Shown: positions 1-11,096 of the stretch, one piece after another
How positions within the stretch are numbered: the stretch's first letter is position 1
Layout of the letters: each line of letters opens with the position of its first letter
Assembly (NCBI GenBank): GCA_907165135.1
Contig: OU015566.1
Location: 6,742,157-6,806,156, forward strand
DNA: 64,000 nucleotides
Source of the DNA: Oikopleura dioica
Taxonomy: Eukaryota; Chordata; Appendicularia; Copelata; Oikopleuridae
Direction of reading: 5' to 3'
Position numbers and translations under genes: made by a program
The notes under the pieces: generated by a model
Told to the model about the DNA's origin: nothing
Seen by the model: the letters and a program-made list of their open reading frames with translations, nothing else
Database searches by the model: none

Positions 1-2052
1 CTCTGGCCATCGCGAGCCAGGCGGCCTTCGTACTCTTTCTTTGGAAAAACAACTGAAGAATTGAGCTGATCGCGGAGGAACTTCTGCTCCAAAGCACGCT
101 GAGCAATCACAGTATTCACTCCGCCTCTGATATTTGGTTCAATGAGATATGCTTATAAGCAAAACTGATTTTTTGTTGAACCAAAACTGTAGTAGGTAGA
201 ATAGAGAGTTAATTCAGGCTCCTCGACAAATTCGATGACATTGCTATCAGCAGAAGTGACCAAAAGCTTGATTTCAAGATCGTCACCGATTGAAAATTCT
301 CTCGTAATGATTTCCAATTTCAAAGTCGAACGACTCTTATTCAAAAGTTCTCGTTGAATAATCGAGTAGTTCTTCATCATGTGATCTGTCATGTCTCGAC
401 TGTAATTTCCGCCAAAAGTGACTGCGCGCTCGAAGGACTCTCGTTCTTCTTCTGATCCTTCCCTTCAAAAAAAAAGCTCAAAAACCGCCCCTTAGTTTTT
501 TTACTAACCTGAATTTGTATTGATCAGTCAAATCCTTTCTTGCGAAATTATCTCTTCCTTCCGCTTTCGTCGAAATATTGAAGCCAACTGCGTTTGTTCT
601 TCTTTCAGTCAGTTCAATAATTTCGCCAAATTTATTCGTCATCCAAGTACATCTATCCGCATTGACCTCGCCAAAGAGGAACTTCGTGTCATAATTCACA
701 AACGCTTGTCCTTCTCTCACAGCCTTTACTGGCGCAGGGCCACACTGACTGACACCGTTTGATTCTTCTTGCGGCGTTGCGTCTACTGCTTGCCAGCCGT
801 CGTAGCCCATGCTTTTCGGGATGTCTGGTCGCTGAAGCCAGCACTCGTTCCAGACGTGAAAGTTCCAGACGGAGTCAGAGCTCCACTTCAAATCCTTGCC
901 GGATTCATCGATGAAGACATCAATCGTCATCGTGTCATCCCCATCGTGGGCAGAAGCAAAATTGGTAACAGACCTTGCTGGAATCCCAACTGCTCTAAGA
1001 AGAGTCGTCAAAAGTCCAGAGAAGACCCAGCACTGTCCATATTTAACCGGTCTGTATCCATTCTCGACGTATTGCTTGCAAATGTTGACCGATCCATTCC
1101 AAGCCGTTGGTGCTTTTCCACCATCGTACTCGCCCGACCAGTTGCCTTGAAGAACACCATCAAAGTTGCATGAATTAGCATTTGAGCTCAGCAATCGCAC
1201 GATTTTGATCAGGTCTCTAAGCCAACTTCCACCAGACGCCTTTGCTGTTCGATGATCATTCGCAAGAAGATAGCAAACAAGATCAAGAACTGGCTCTTGA
1301 AATTGCCCGTAGATCCATTTCTTAGGACCGAAATTGTGAACACTCCCTCTCCAGATTGCGCCGACGTCGTTAAAGACATATTCATCCAGGAATTCGTCGC
1401 TGTTGTTGAATAGACCGACCCGGGGCTTGTCAAAGTGGCATCCGTCCAGTTCAGACATGGGATTAGCGATGATATAAATATTTGGCTGGGAAGAAGAAGA
1501 AATGCTGATGGAGTCGTCCACTAGAAGGCTTCTCAATGATAACTAAAAATGATGAAAACCAATGATTTTAAAACCTAGCCAAACCTTGACGGAGTACTTT
1601 CCAATAGCTGCTGTCGGAGGAACATTGACTTCGACCTCAATCGTTTCATCCTTCACTTCAAGCGTTCCTGTCCAGCCGAGTTTATCCAATTTTCCATCTT
1701 CCTTGCAATCGACAATGGCCATTGTGCCGTATTGAATAGCTGGAGCTTTGCCAGTTGAAAACTCGAGCCTGAGCGTATCTCCAGCCGAGTTGAACTCACG
1801 CGTGAACGTAACCTTGAGTTTTATCACTCCAGCGCGCCGCACGATCAGGTTTTTCTGCTCGTACATGTCTGTTCGGTGCTCTTTTCGATTTTCATCGACC
1901 AACCAGTCGACTGGATCCTGGAATTCACCTTCCTCGATTCCATCTGTTTCAGTTCCTCCAAGCTCGTTGTTGAATGGCTTCGCTATCTTCAGTTCCAAAG
2001 GCTTTGCTAAAAGCAAAACATGAAAACAGAACAGCTGATTATGGGCCCTCAT
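1..2052 (-). CDS. Transglutaminase, 5' part; 3' end outside window
   Basis: Protein-glutamine gamma-glutamyltransferase, a Ca-dependent protein cross-linking enzyme. Exons read as 1585-2052, 509-1531, 188-462 and 1-124, with GT-AG introns. The first exon gives the N-terminal beta domain. The second carries the papain-like core with all three catalytic residues: Cys in KYGQCWVFSG (near 1035-1065), His in HVWNE (near 855) and Asp in AVDATPQE (near 775). The third exon starts the first C-terminal beta barrel, and splicing 186 to 125 gives YYSG, matching the family's YYTG motif. The remaining barrel lies beyond base 1. The start is the first ATG (2050-2052). A good acceptor, TTTTGCTTTTAG, lies just inside that reading, so the true start could be an upstream exon. 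The class (factor XIII-like or tissue type) cannot be decided here. Confidence 0.93.
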
Positions 2053-2212
2053 AAAAGGAGGGCAATTAAGGTTTGCAGCTTGTAAGAGCCAAGTTATACA
2101 GGCTCCTAATCCCAGTTTTGGCTGAAATCTTTATAGCTGCTAAATCCTTTTGTCAGCAAAGAGAAAATAATTCCCAATTTTTAAAAAATTCAGGCTTGAA
2201 AAAGAAAAAAAA

Positions 2213-2839
2213 ATGTCAAGAATTCAAGCAATAACAGACAGAATCGATTTTGAAAGCAGATTTCCGAAGAGACAGCTTCCTCTACTCACGAAAACCGACT
2301 CGTACTCGAGCACTTTCGATCTTTGCCCTTTGGTTTCACGACCAGAGACTCCTAATTGGAAGCAAGTCCAAATTCAAATCGAAAACACGCCACTTATTCA
2401 ATCAAAACCGTAAGTAACAACCTCTGAGGGCATAAGTTATGCCAGCTTTGCTTAGTTAGGGTTAGGGTTAGGGCAAAATCTCGGATCCCTGTCTGAAGTC
2501 ATCCATCAATTTCTGGCCTCCAGACAATTTGACGGTGATAAATAAACTGCGAAGTTTAATGATTTCTAAAAACCATTCATAAAAAAATGATGATGTATTT
2601 TTTTGCTTGGCAAGCTCAAGGGGTCGTTGAACCGTTTTTTCGATGATTGTTCGGAATTAAAAAAATCTTAATAAATCAAATGCCGCGGTAAATGAAATAA
2701 TTAATTATACTGCTTCAGGGTAAAATTCACAATAGACATGCGGAGCGTTTGCGCTATCATTATTCTGGCCTCTACTTTGTATTCTCTCTATTATCTACTG
2801 TCGCTGGTGAATGGAGAGTCTCTCAACACGCATTGGTAA
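2213..2839 (+). CDS. Small single-pass membrane protein, unrecognised
   Basis: Two exons, 2213-2409 and 2719-2839, joined at a GTAAGT donor and a TTCAG acceptor in matching phase, give a protein of about 105 residues. The first about 70 residues are hydrophilic. A hydrophobic stretch near residues 75-95 (CAIIILASTLYSLYYLLSL) looks like one transmembrane helix, followed by a short tail. I do not recognise the family. The C-terminus is uncertain: a donor CTG|GTGAAT at about 2807 and an acceptor at 2914 would replace the last residues by a further 42-residue open exon (2915-3043). The 300-bp intron holds a short run of TTAGGG repeats near 2455. Confidence 0.45.
2455..2475. repeat. Short interstitial TTAGGG run
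   Basis: Three near-perfect TTAGGG units lie inside the intron of the small membrane-protein gene. Similar short runs occur near 42130, 51124 and 52690-52910. Confidence 0.6.
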
Positions 2840-4074
2840 AGGAAGAAAATTATTTTCTTCTGACGTTTTACAAGAAAATTGACTTACAAGGCTTTTTCTT
2901 TTGAAATAAACCACAGAAACACTTCGACATGGTTGATATTTCTCTGCGTAAAAACGACTCTTGGTATTTCGTTAATCTAGAACAGCTCCGACCGCGACAA
3001 CTCCTGAAGGGGTCTTCACTTTATGACCGAGTGATTGAACTCTGATGATAAAAGCGCCCTGGGGCACACAGGCCTCAGACTCATACGTAAGCAAGCAGCT
3101 AGAAATTCTTTGGTATTTGGAAGCTAGACAAAAGCGCTTTTGAATTTCAGAGGCTCACTTTCCGGCAGGTTAGACCAGGAGAAATGAAATGGCTGGGATC
3201 AGTATTGGCTTTTATTCAAATTTTATCATCCGCGTTAAATTAAATATTTTCCCAGCAAAGTCAAATGTGAAATTTTCGACTCTCATATTTAAAAAAAATA
3301 TAGGTAAAAAATACACCGGTAAAGACATTTTAGAAAATATTTTTCTATTCAATAATTTATTGATTATTCATCTTCGTATTCTGTCCGCAAAAACTTATTC
3401 GGTCATCATAAAACGCTCATTTCAAAAAATAATGACATCAAAATTCTGAGACAATGAATCGTCTCGATGATTGATTATTTACTGGCCTAATTTTATGATT
3501 TTTCAGGACTCAGATTCTGATGAATGAGTTCAAAAATGTTTACGTTTTATTTTACCTGGTCTAATTTTAGGCAGATTGAGCTGAATGTCAGTTTGAGTGC
3601 ACAAGCTATCTCTGTCTGAAGCAGGCTCAACCTGACCTTTCGAGCAAAGTTTATTTTTTGAACAGCTCGAACCCATTTTTTTATCCTTCTTTGTTGCGAT
3701 TATTCTGAGTTCAAGATCTTGTTTGTTTTGAAAGACTGAGAAATTGAGAGCTGCCTGATACGAGGAGCAGTGCCGGGATCGTTAGGCTACGTAAGAGGAT
3801 TGTATTACGATTATGCTGATTTTTAACTGTAAAAAATGCCGCTCAACGCCATTAAAATGAAATAGGCCAGCACTTTTACCATTTTTAGAAGCATTTTCTG
3901 TAAAAGGATAGAAAGTAACTAACGAAGAAAAGTAAATATATCAAAGCACATGTAAGATGTAACATGTAACATGTTCGATTGTAAAATAATTAAAGAAATA
4001 AAAATTCATTTTCTCGTCGACTGAACATAACATGACCACTTGTATTTCGACAAAGCTTCAAATTCAATTTTGAG
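2840..4074. other. Spacer without a convincing gene
   Basis: AT-rich. Apart from a possible extra exon of the upstream gene at 2915-3043, I see no spliced frame I would defend. An 86-codon open frame at 3189-3449 is Lys/Ile/Phe-rich and looks like chance reading of AT-rich DNA. The end of this stretch should hold the promoter or trans-splice acceptor of the first lectin-like gene. Confidence 0.5.
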
Positions 4075-5133
4075 ATGAGCTCCTCAAGAGAGAACTTCTT
4101 TTACGGGTTTTCAATAGCTCTGATATTTTGTTGTATCGGAGGATTGGTATCTTAATTTGTTTTTTTTGAAAAGATAAATAAGGATAATTTTGAGATGAAA
4201 GAAACATCGGAAGATGTTTTTGCGAATTTTACATTAGCGAAATTTGTCGATGTCATTGCAGATGGAAAAGGTAACGGCCAAAAACCATCACTTCAATCAA
4301 CGAATTAAGTTATCAGAGCTTTGATTGGGGAAGCTGAGCATTTCACCGGTGCCAAATTGTTTTGCGAAGCCAACAACGCCCAACTTCCTCATGAAAAACT
4401 TGACATTCTGAACAATAAAAGCCATAGTTATTGGATCGAGGTGGAGGTTGAAAATGAACTCCACGACCCGCAGCTTTTGGAGGCTTTGGAACATTTCAAG
4501 AAAATTTCGGCGCACAGCAACGCTGCTGTTTCTATCATAATGGAATTTTCTTCGCAGTTAGCGCTTCCAGAAAAAAGACGCTCGACTTGCATCTACCTCC
4601 ACCACATGGAACTTCAAGACTCAATCTTTGGTGACTTTGATCGAAGGATCGATGATCACCAGGTAAACTAGACACCATAAAAATCGGAAAATGAAATTAT
4701 TTATTAGTTTGTTTGCAAAACCGATGTTTTCGACGATAAAAATCGAGTAAAAATCATCAACGACTACAAAGTAAACTGTGATCTTCTTCAAATCAATGCG
4801 ACTTTCTTGGATCAGTACCGACTATGGGACTTTTCTCAAAGGGATGAGACTTGGGTGATTGTTAACAAAAAGCTATCAGGAGAGTTTCACAACGACAGTA
4901 TCATCTCTGTCATCTCTAGACAAATCGGATATGAGATAGAAGAAGATCTCGTAAATAAAACTGGCTTTCCTTGGTGCGAAGGCCAGCCAGACCAACCTCA
5001 AGGTATCTTTTGGGCTTATGATCAGTTTGTCGTTGTGGACAACGCTTCAAAATTTAATCGGTTAACCTGCCATTTCGAATAATATTTATTTTGCAAAATA
5101 ATATTTAGGAAATTTCTCTGCCTTCCAGACTGA
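4075..5133 (+). pseudogene. Type II membrane protein with two C-type-lectin-like domains, copy A, premature stop
   Basis: First of four tandem paralogues. Exons 4075-4270, 4319-4662, 4708-5060 and 5109-5133 match copies B and C exactly in phase and position. A short cytosolic start (MSSSREN) leads into a membrane anchor (FCC motif). Then comes a first lectin-like unit (AKLFCEANNAQLP, YWIEV, ending HQFVCK) and a second (W..FS, GFPWCEGQPDQPQGIFW, ending KFLCLPD). An in-frame TAA at 4153-4155 follows the anchor, where B and C read through. The gene is therefore either a pseudogene or spliced differently: a 27-bp stretch starting GTATCT and ending AAAAG could be removed in frame, but that would be unusually short. 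The rest of the gene is open, so inactivation would be recent. Confidence 0.7.
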
Positions 5134-5430
5134 TGCAGTCGATTATCCCGCATTCAGCTCTTCGCAAAAATAAAGCTACACCATCATACTGCTCCTTTAA
5201 TTTCGACAAATACAGTCTTAATATTTTCACGCGTTATATATTTCAGCCTTCAATGAAGCCCCTCATATTGTTGCCGTTATCAATATGTCGAATATATAGA
5301 ACGCTAGTTTGGCGAACTCGCCATGGAAAATGTATTGACATGTCTTTTTTTCAACTCGAGTAAATAAAGCATGTCTTCATTTTTCAGTTACATTTTTGAG
5401 AAAGAAGTTCTTCGATTAAATCAAATAAAA

Positions 5431-6435
5431 ATGGGTCTTTCTTCGACAAGCATCATCTATGGTTTTTTAATATCGATCATTTTTTGCTGTAGCGCTGGAT
5501 TGGTATCTTTTACTGCTTATCAACACTTAATTGCGAAGAACCAAGAACTGAGAGAAACTGAGGATATGTTTGCCAATTTTTCAATAACGAAAAAATTTCA
5601 AGTATCGATTTCTGGCAAAGGTAACTTTATTAATTTATTCGAAAAACTTATTTTTTGAAGAAATAAGCGCTTTAATTGGAGAGGCTGAAACTTACGATGA
5701 AGCGAAACTCTTCTGCGAATCAAAAAATGCTCACATTCCGACTGAAAAACTTGAATTTCCGAACAACACAAGCCATGATTATTGGATCGAAGTTGATGAT
5801 AAAAATGAAGTTCGTGATCCTCAGCTCTTGGAGGCAATGGAATTATTTGAAAAAGTTTCGTCGCATGAAAATGTTACTGTTTCGCTCATGACTAACAAGA
5901 ATTGTCTTTTTGTGATTGACAATATTCAGCCATTAATATGGAAAAACTTTGACCAAGAAAAACTCAATCACCAGGTACATAATAAGCCATAGATCAACTG
6001 TTCTAATAAGCGTTCTTTTGCTCAGTATATTTGCGAAAAGGACGTTTTTGACGATCAGAATCGAGTAAAGATCATCAACGACTACAAAGTCGACTGTAAG
6101 CTCTTACAACTTAATTCAACATTCCTGGAGGAACATCAGCTTTGGGACTATCAGTTCGAAAACAAGACTTGGATAACAGAAAATAGAAAACTTTACATAT
6201 CTCCTGTTCTTTCCGCTCCTTTTTCGAAACAAATTGGATATGAGTTTGATAAAAATCTCCACAATTTAACTGGATTTCCTTGGTGCCCCGGTCAACCTGC
6301 TCAGCCGCAGGGAATCTTATGGTCAACCTTTGAATTTCTCGTTGTCGATGGAACCTCACATGCTAAGTGGTAAACAAAAATAGCAATGAACTTCATATAA
6401 CAAATTTTAGGCCATTCCTGTGCATCCCAAACTAA
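5431..6435 (+). CDS. Type II membrane protein with two C-type-lectin-like domains, copy B
   Basis: Exons about 5431-5620, 5682-5974, 6026-6369 and 6411-6435. The ATG at 5431 aligns with the starts of copies A and C; an in-frame ATG at 5371 is possible. A signal-anchor (residues about 10-32, FLISIIFCCSAGLVSFTAY) makes it a type II membrane protein. Unit 1 has AKLFCESKNAHIP, YWIEV and YICEKD; unit 2 has GFPWCPGQPAQPQGILW and PFLCIPN, the spacing expected of C-type-lectin folds. I see no classical EPN or QPD calcium/sugar triplet, so carbohydrate binding is unproven. The second intron's acceptor differs from its paralogues: where A and C have AG before CT, this copy has CG. A shifted acceptor at 5680-5681 keeps the frame but drops about four residues. 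Confidence 0.8.
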
Positions 6436-6665
6436 AATGGATCGACTCTACTGTTTAAACCTTTGACTGAGAATCATTCATTTCTATTTTAATATTGACA
6501 ACAGTAAGATAAGCCAATACCCCCGATAATCATTACTCTTCTTATCAATATTATGTTTATAATATGTAAGATTTGTAATATTTCTTGTTCACTAAGCATG
6601 ATAAACGAACATGAAGACAACATAAGCAGTTTCATGTGGATTCTTCGTTGAGTAAGCATTTCGAA

Positions 6666-7696
6666 ATGAGAGCATCTCGAGAGAGCATTGTTTATGGCTT
6701 TTGCATTTCGTTCATTTTTTGTTGCAGCATTGGATTGATGTCTTTCACTGCTTATGAAAAGATAACAGCGGCGAGTTCTAAGATGAAAGAACTCGCAGAG
6801 GATATTTTTTCCACTTTTCCAATTTCAACAACCGTCCGTGTCATCGTTTCGGGGAAAGGTACCGTCGCCAGTGAGCTAAGAAACTACTATAATCTTAAGA
6901 AACGAGAGCTCTTATTGGAGAAACAATGCATATAAAAGAGGCAAAAGTGTTTTGCGAAGAAAACAATGCACACTTTCCGCATGAAATTGTTGAATTTCCA
7001 AACAATATAAGGCATGATTACTGGATTGAGGTTGCTGATGAAAATTTGGTCAAAGATTCAAGACTATTAGAAGCATTAAAACGGCTCAAGGAGATTTCAA
7101 TGCATGATAACGCGACAGTTTCAATTAGTGTTGCGCAGTGGTATGAGTCAAAAGATGATACTTGTATCTATCTTGAGGAAAATATCAATTCCAAATATTC
7201 TAGTTTTGATATTAGACGAAACGATCATCAGGTATATTACAGGTAATTTGCAAAGATCGTTTAATTTTTATTCCAAAAGTATGTCTGTAAAAATGATGTA
7301 TTCGACGATGAAAATCGAGTGAAAATCGTCAACGATTATAAGGTGAATTGCGAGCAGTTGAAAATCAACTCGACTTTCTTCGAAGAATTCCATCTCTGGA
7401 ATTATCTTTATGAGAACAAAACATGGATAGTGGACAACAGAAAACTCCTCGGAGAATTTCACAATAACGGTATTATTTCGGTTCGATCGAGACAGATTGG
7501 TTACCAGTTCGAAGAAGATCTCCCCAATAAATCTGGTTTTCCTTGGTGCCAAGGACAACCGGACACGCCGCAGGGAATAATGTGGTCCGATGGTGAATTC
7601 ATTGTTGTTCATGGAAGCTCAAAAGCTGATCGGTATGAAACATGAATTTTCTAAGTTAAGATTTTATTCAGAAAATTTCTTTGCATTCGTGACTGA
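6666..7696 (+). CDS. Type II membrane protein with two C-type-lectin-like domains, copy C
   Basis: Exons 6666-6858, 6909-7231, 7280-7632 and 7672-7696, all GT-AG and phase-compatible. Start MRASRESIVYGF, then a hydrophobic anchor (ISFIFCCSIGLMSF). Lectin-like unit 1 contains AKVFCEENNAHFP, YWIEV and ends HQYVCK. Unit 2 contains GFPWCQGQPDTPQGIMW and ends KFLCIRD. It is the cleanest of the four copies. The copies share intron positions and sit head to tail within 5 kb, so they arose by local duplication. The likely role is a cell-surface recognition receptor, inferred from the fold only. Confidence 0.82.
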
Positions 7697-7991
7697 AGGA
7701 AGAGTCTTCTTATTCCTCGTGATAACTGTTAATAAAGCACTGATCCTTACCATTTTCATACTTGAATCAAGGTTCTTGATTTCTTCGTTACGTCAAAGTT
7801 TCTTCTTGTACAAGGTTGCATAAGAAAACATTTTCATCGATGGATTTTATGAACAACGCTTCTAAACATTTTGATTGTTCATGTTGTTAACATGTACAGT
7901 GTACATCGTACACCTTTCGATATGTTTGGCATTCTTCAACTTCTTTTTACATTTCCAAATCACTTGGCATTTAGGTTTTGCCGAGCAGAGA

Positions 7992-9191
7992 ATGATTTTA
8001 AAAAATAATCTCACCTCGTTCATTTTTCTTTTTACAATCACCGCGTCCCTGTAAGAGTTTTATCCAAACTGAGCCTAAATCTTTCTAGCGTCTTTGTGAT
8101 TTTACAATTCATTCTTCCAGAAAAACTATCAATTTACGACGGTGAAGACCCATTCGCATTTTTCTTTCGACCGTAAGATTTATCACCAAGAAAATGACGA
8201 TGAGACAGAATTTTTTCAGTAATAGTCGCAAGTTGACACAAAGACGGATTAAGAAGATTGAAGAGGATCTCAAAATTTATATTGATGGAAAAGGAAAGTT
8301 ATAGAAAAGAAGTTGCTTATGGCGGAATAAAATATCTCTCTAGTGGTTCAAGGAAGGCATCACCAGGAAAAAGTTCAGTACAATGAAGCCAAAGCAATTT
8401 GCGAGGCAGAAAATGCCACACTTCCATACTCGCCCTTCAGAGTTATCGAAAGTGATCATTCCTACGGATCGATTTTCTGGGTCCACGAAAACGAAGAGTC
8501 AAGAGCAGCATCTGAAGATAATAACAGGAAAAATCTGAGCGTCGAGTATGTAGGAGGAGGAGTAACCAAATGCGCAATTTTACGTAAGTTTTCCACTGAA
8601 AAAGTTGTCTATAAATCATTAAATCAGGTTCGGACCTGGCGAATCCTAATGTTCCTGATGCATTTATCTGTGCAGACGAAATTTACGACGAGCTTGGGCG
8701 GATAATAATTCAGAAAAATCTAACGATTGGATGCCCGATTTTAAAACTGACATTTTCTTTTCTTCGTGAACAGAAAATTGACAATGGATATTATGGAGAA
8801 CATGTCATAATTCGAAACCTCTCTAACAAAAAAACTCCTATTACATCGTATGAAAGGGTCATCATTCTTTCTTTTACAGCTTTTTAGAATTATGAGTGGG
8901 TTCACAAGAGCGGATTATTCTAAAAAAGAAACTGGGATAAAATGGTGCAGGTAAATTATTTGAAATTTTCTTACAACAAACTTCTTTCTTACCGTGTTTA
9001 GCGGACAACCAGTTGAGCTCACTCCGGGCAGAAGAATGAGAGAGCTCGACCATCAAATAATAGGCGGCTATTCTTATTCTACGTGAGGTCTTTTATAATT
9101 ATCATTCATAAATAATATTTAAAGGGCCGCGACTTTATGCTTACCGAAAAATTACCAGAGCCTGAACAGTTCTTTTACTGAGCTAGAATGA
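7992..9191 (+). CDS. Divergent paralogue of the double lectin-like membrane proteins, copy D
   Basis: Eight exons fit: 7992-8050, 8089-8172, 8220-8293, 8344-8583, 8627-8847, 8888-8950, 9002-9082 and 9125-9191. The start MILKNNLTSF runs into a long hydrophobic anchor split by an intron. Unit 1 shows AKAICEAENATLP and AFICADE; unit 2 shows GIKWCSGQPVEL and ends TLCLPK. It keeps the family layout but has more introns than copies A-C. The intron 8294-8343 begins GA and ends AG. Copies A-C have an intron at the same point, after GK, with GT or GG. Reading straight through, or using the nearby GTTATA donor, hits stops. The 40-bp intron 8848-8887 is also needed to keep frame. Confidence 0.75.
8294..8343 (+). 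other. GA-AG intron of copy D
   Basis: Exon ...GATGGAAAAG, then GAAAGTTATAG, ending TCTCTCTAG. Removing these 50 bp restores the frame GK-V-V-Q in the position where the paralogues have a normal intron. Confidence 0.65.
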
Positions 9192-9529
9192 AATAAAATT
9201 TGATGAACTTCAAGATATAAACCTTTTCCCCTTCTTGTTTTTCTTTTAATAACTGAAAGTGGCAAACCTCGATGACGCTGATTTCCCTAATCCATAGGGG
9301 CACGTTTCACTTTTAGACTGGCGACCGAAATTAAGGGTACATGCTTCAATATAAAATCGACAGGCGTTTATCACTTGAGGGTGCACTGAAGCTGCATCAT
9401 GTCAAACAGCAAACCTTTTGGCGTGCGGAGTGTGCCCGAATCGATTTCCATCTTTAAATAAATATTGCTTCACACTTACTTTTTTCAGATAAGTTTTTTT
9501 TTATTTTTGCTAAAGAGAAAGATTGAAGG
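9192..9529. other. Short intergenic spacer
   Basis: No gene seen. A pyrimidine-rich stretch ending TTTTTTCAG (near 9488) lies about 40 bp before the synaptogyrin ATG and could be a trans-splice or 5' exon acceptor for that gene. Confidence 0.4.
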
Positions 9530-10667
9530 ATGAACTCACAAGTAAGTTTATAGCTTTTCCGTGCTTGAATTACAGTTTCTTGCAGTATATGCCCGAAGGT
9601 GCGTATGGAGGAGGACTAGGAGGCGATGCTTTTGACCCTTTTGCTTATATTCACAAACCAAGAACTTGGGTCAGGTAGGCCTCCAAAAAACCCCTGGAAA
9701 AATACAGGCTTTTCAGAGCACTATGTGTTGGCATATCCTTATTTCTCACAATCAGCTCATCAAAAACTATCCACGAAGAAGGATGTGCCTTTGGACCAAC
9801 AAGCAGTCTTTGCTCCGCAATGAAATTCTTCTCTGTCTTCGGTTCGTTATTTTATTGAGATTTTTAAGAAAGTGAATTTAAGCACTGCTGCTTTCTATTT
9901 TGCTAATTGTGCTCGACGTTTTCTTCAATAAAATAACTTCTGTATCAAAGAGGAAAAAGGCTATTCTTGCTGAAGGAGGGCTGACTGGTGGATTGGTGTT
10001 TTCTTTCTTTATGACTTTCTTGTAAGACTCTTGAAAGACCATAATGTCATTTTGCATTAAAAATTTTTGTATATTTAACTTGATAAATAAGCGATAACAA
10101 ACTATCAATTTTAGGATTGATATTGTCGACTACGTCATGACGTCCTTTTAATTCAACTCTATTTCAGTATATGCGCGATCCGATGGGCTGCCATGGACGA
10201 AAACCCGCCAAATACATCAGCAGTGAACTCATCTTTATTCCTCCTTTTCCTCGCCGTTGCCGCCTGGGGATCATCTGGCTTTTTCGTGTAAGTCTTTAGT
10301 TGACCAGCGATTCATTTCTATAGCCAATAGTAGCAGCTCTTGAAAAGTCAATGCTGCTACTTGCTTGCTGCAAGTTTAATATTTTGAAAGCTTAATCATC
10401 TTTTCGCCGAAGATCGATTTGGTGACAGGTTTTTAGCTACGAGAATTACAAAGAAGGTGTTCAAATTAATTTTGCCAATGGCTACATTGATCCAGATCAG
10501 GGAATTCCAAATCAATTCACGCCAAACCAGGTAGATCGAACCCGTCTCTGGCAAAAGGTCAATGCTACCCATTTCAGGATGGAACTGATGGAATTCTAGA
10601 CGGGCCAGAGGACAGCTATCAAACGCAACAGAATCAGCAGGAACAGTATCTAAGACTAGATGAATAG
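9530..10667 (+). CDS. SYNGR: Synaptogyrin
   Basis: Four-pass MARVEL-domain vesicle membrane protein of the synaptogyrin family, acting in secretory and synaptic vesicles. Exons 9530-9541, 9586-9674, 9707-9841, 9883-10021, 10168-10287, 10437-10530 and 10578-10667. The N-terminus has the family hallmark of a Gly-rich start followed by GGDAFDPFAYIHKPRTWVR. Four hydrophobic segments follow. The second ends LDVFF and is followed by the basic loop SVSKRKKAILAE, as in vertebrate synaptogyrins (LDVYF, SSVKDRKKAVLS). The fourth ends in WGSSGFF. The tail is Gln/Asp/Tyr-rich and cytosolic. A GA-AG reading of the third intron is possible, but GT-AG (9842-9882) gives exactly the family's spacing before LDV. 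Convergent with Hox2. Confidence 0.9.
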
Positions 10668-11096
10668 AAGATTTTGGTTCGCTATATATACTTATTCTCC
10701 ATCATATCATCAATAAATTTATACTATTCTACGACTATTGAGTCTGCTGTGGCCAAGAAATCAATAGAAACTATGCACATGTATAGGTCAAAGATAAGAA
10801 ATATGGCAGTATCTTGCTTTTATTCGATCCGAGAGGCACAAGTCTTGTACAGTCATTATAGAAAATAGTCTGGTCGACGGTAATACTAGTTGGCTAGTTG
10901 AACTGGCTTTCTTGGTTGTTGAATGTTGCACTAGAAAAGGGAAATTTTGGTCATTTATTATTTATTCAAAATCCGCACTAAGAGAAATTTTTGAACATTC
11001 ATTCTAAGAAAACTTACACTGGAGGTCTTGAAAATGTGTCTGGCATATCCCAAGGTCGAATCGCATCTTCATAAGGCTTAAATATGATGTTACTCA
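10668..11096. other. Convergent 3' spacer between synaptogyrin and Hox2
   Basis: AT-rich. It should contain both 3' UTRs and polyadenylation signals. No further coding frame that I trust. Confidence 0.5.

Noticed and set aside
478-1173. Plus-strand open frames over the transglutaminase exon
   Set aside because: They mirror a minus-strand coding exon with an intact catalytic triad.
3189-3449. 86-codon plus-strand frame
   Set aside because: AT-driven composition, no splice or domain support.
9842-9882. A fifth GA-AG intron in synaptogyrin (TTATT|GAGATT)
   Set aside because: A GT donor 13 bp upstream uses the same acceptor and phase, and gives the family's exact 19-residue spacing between the loop Cys and LDV.
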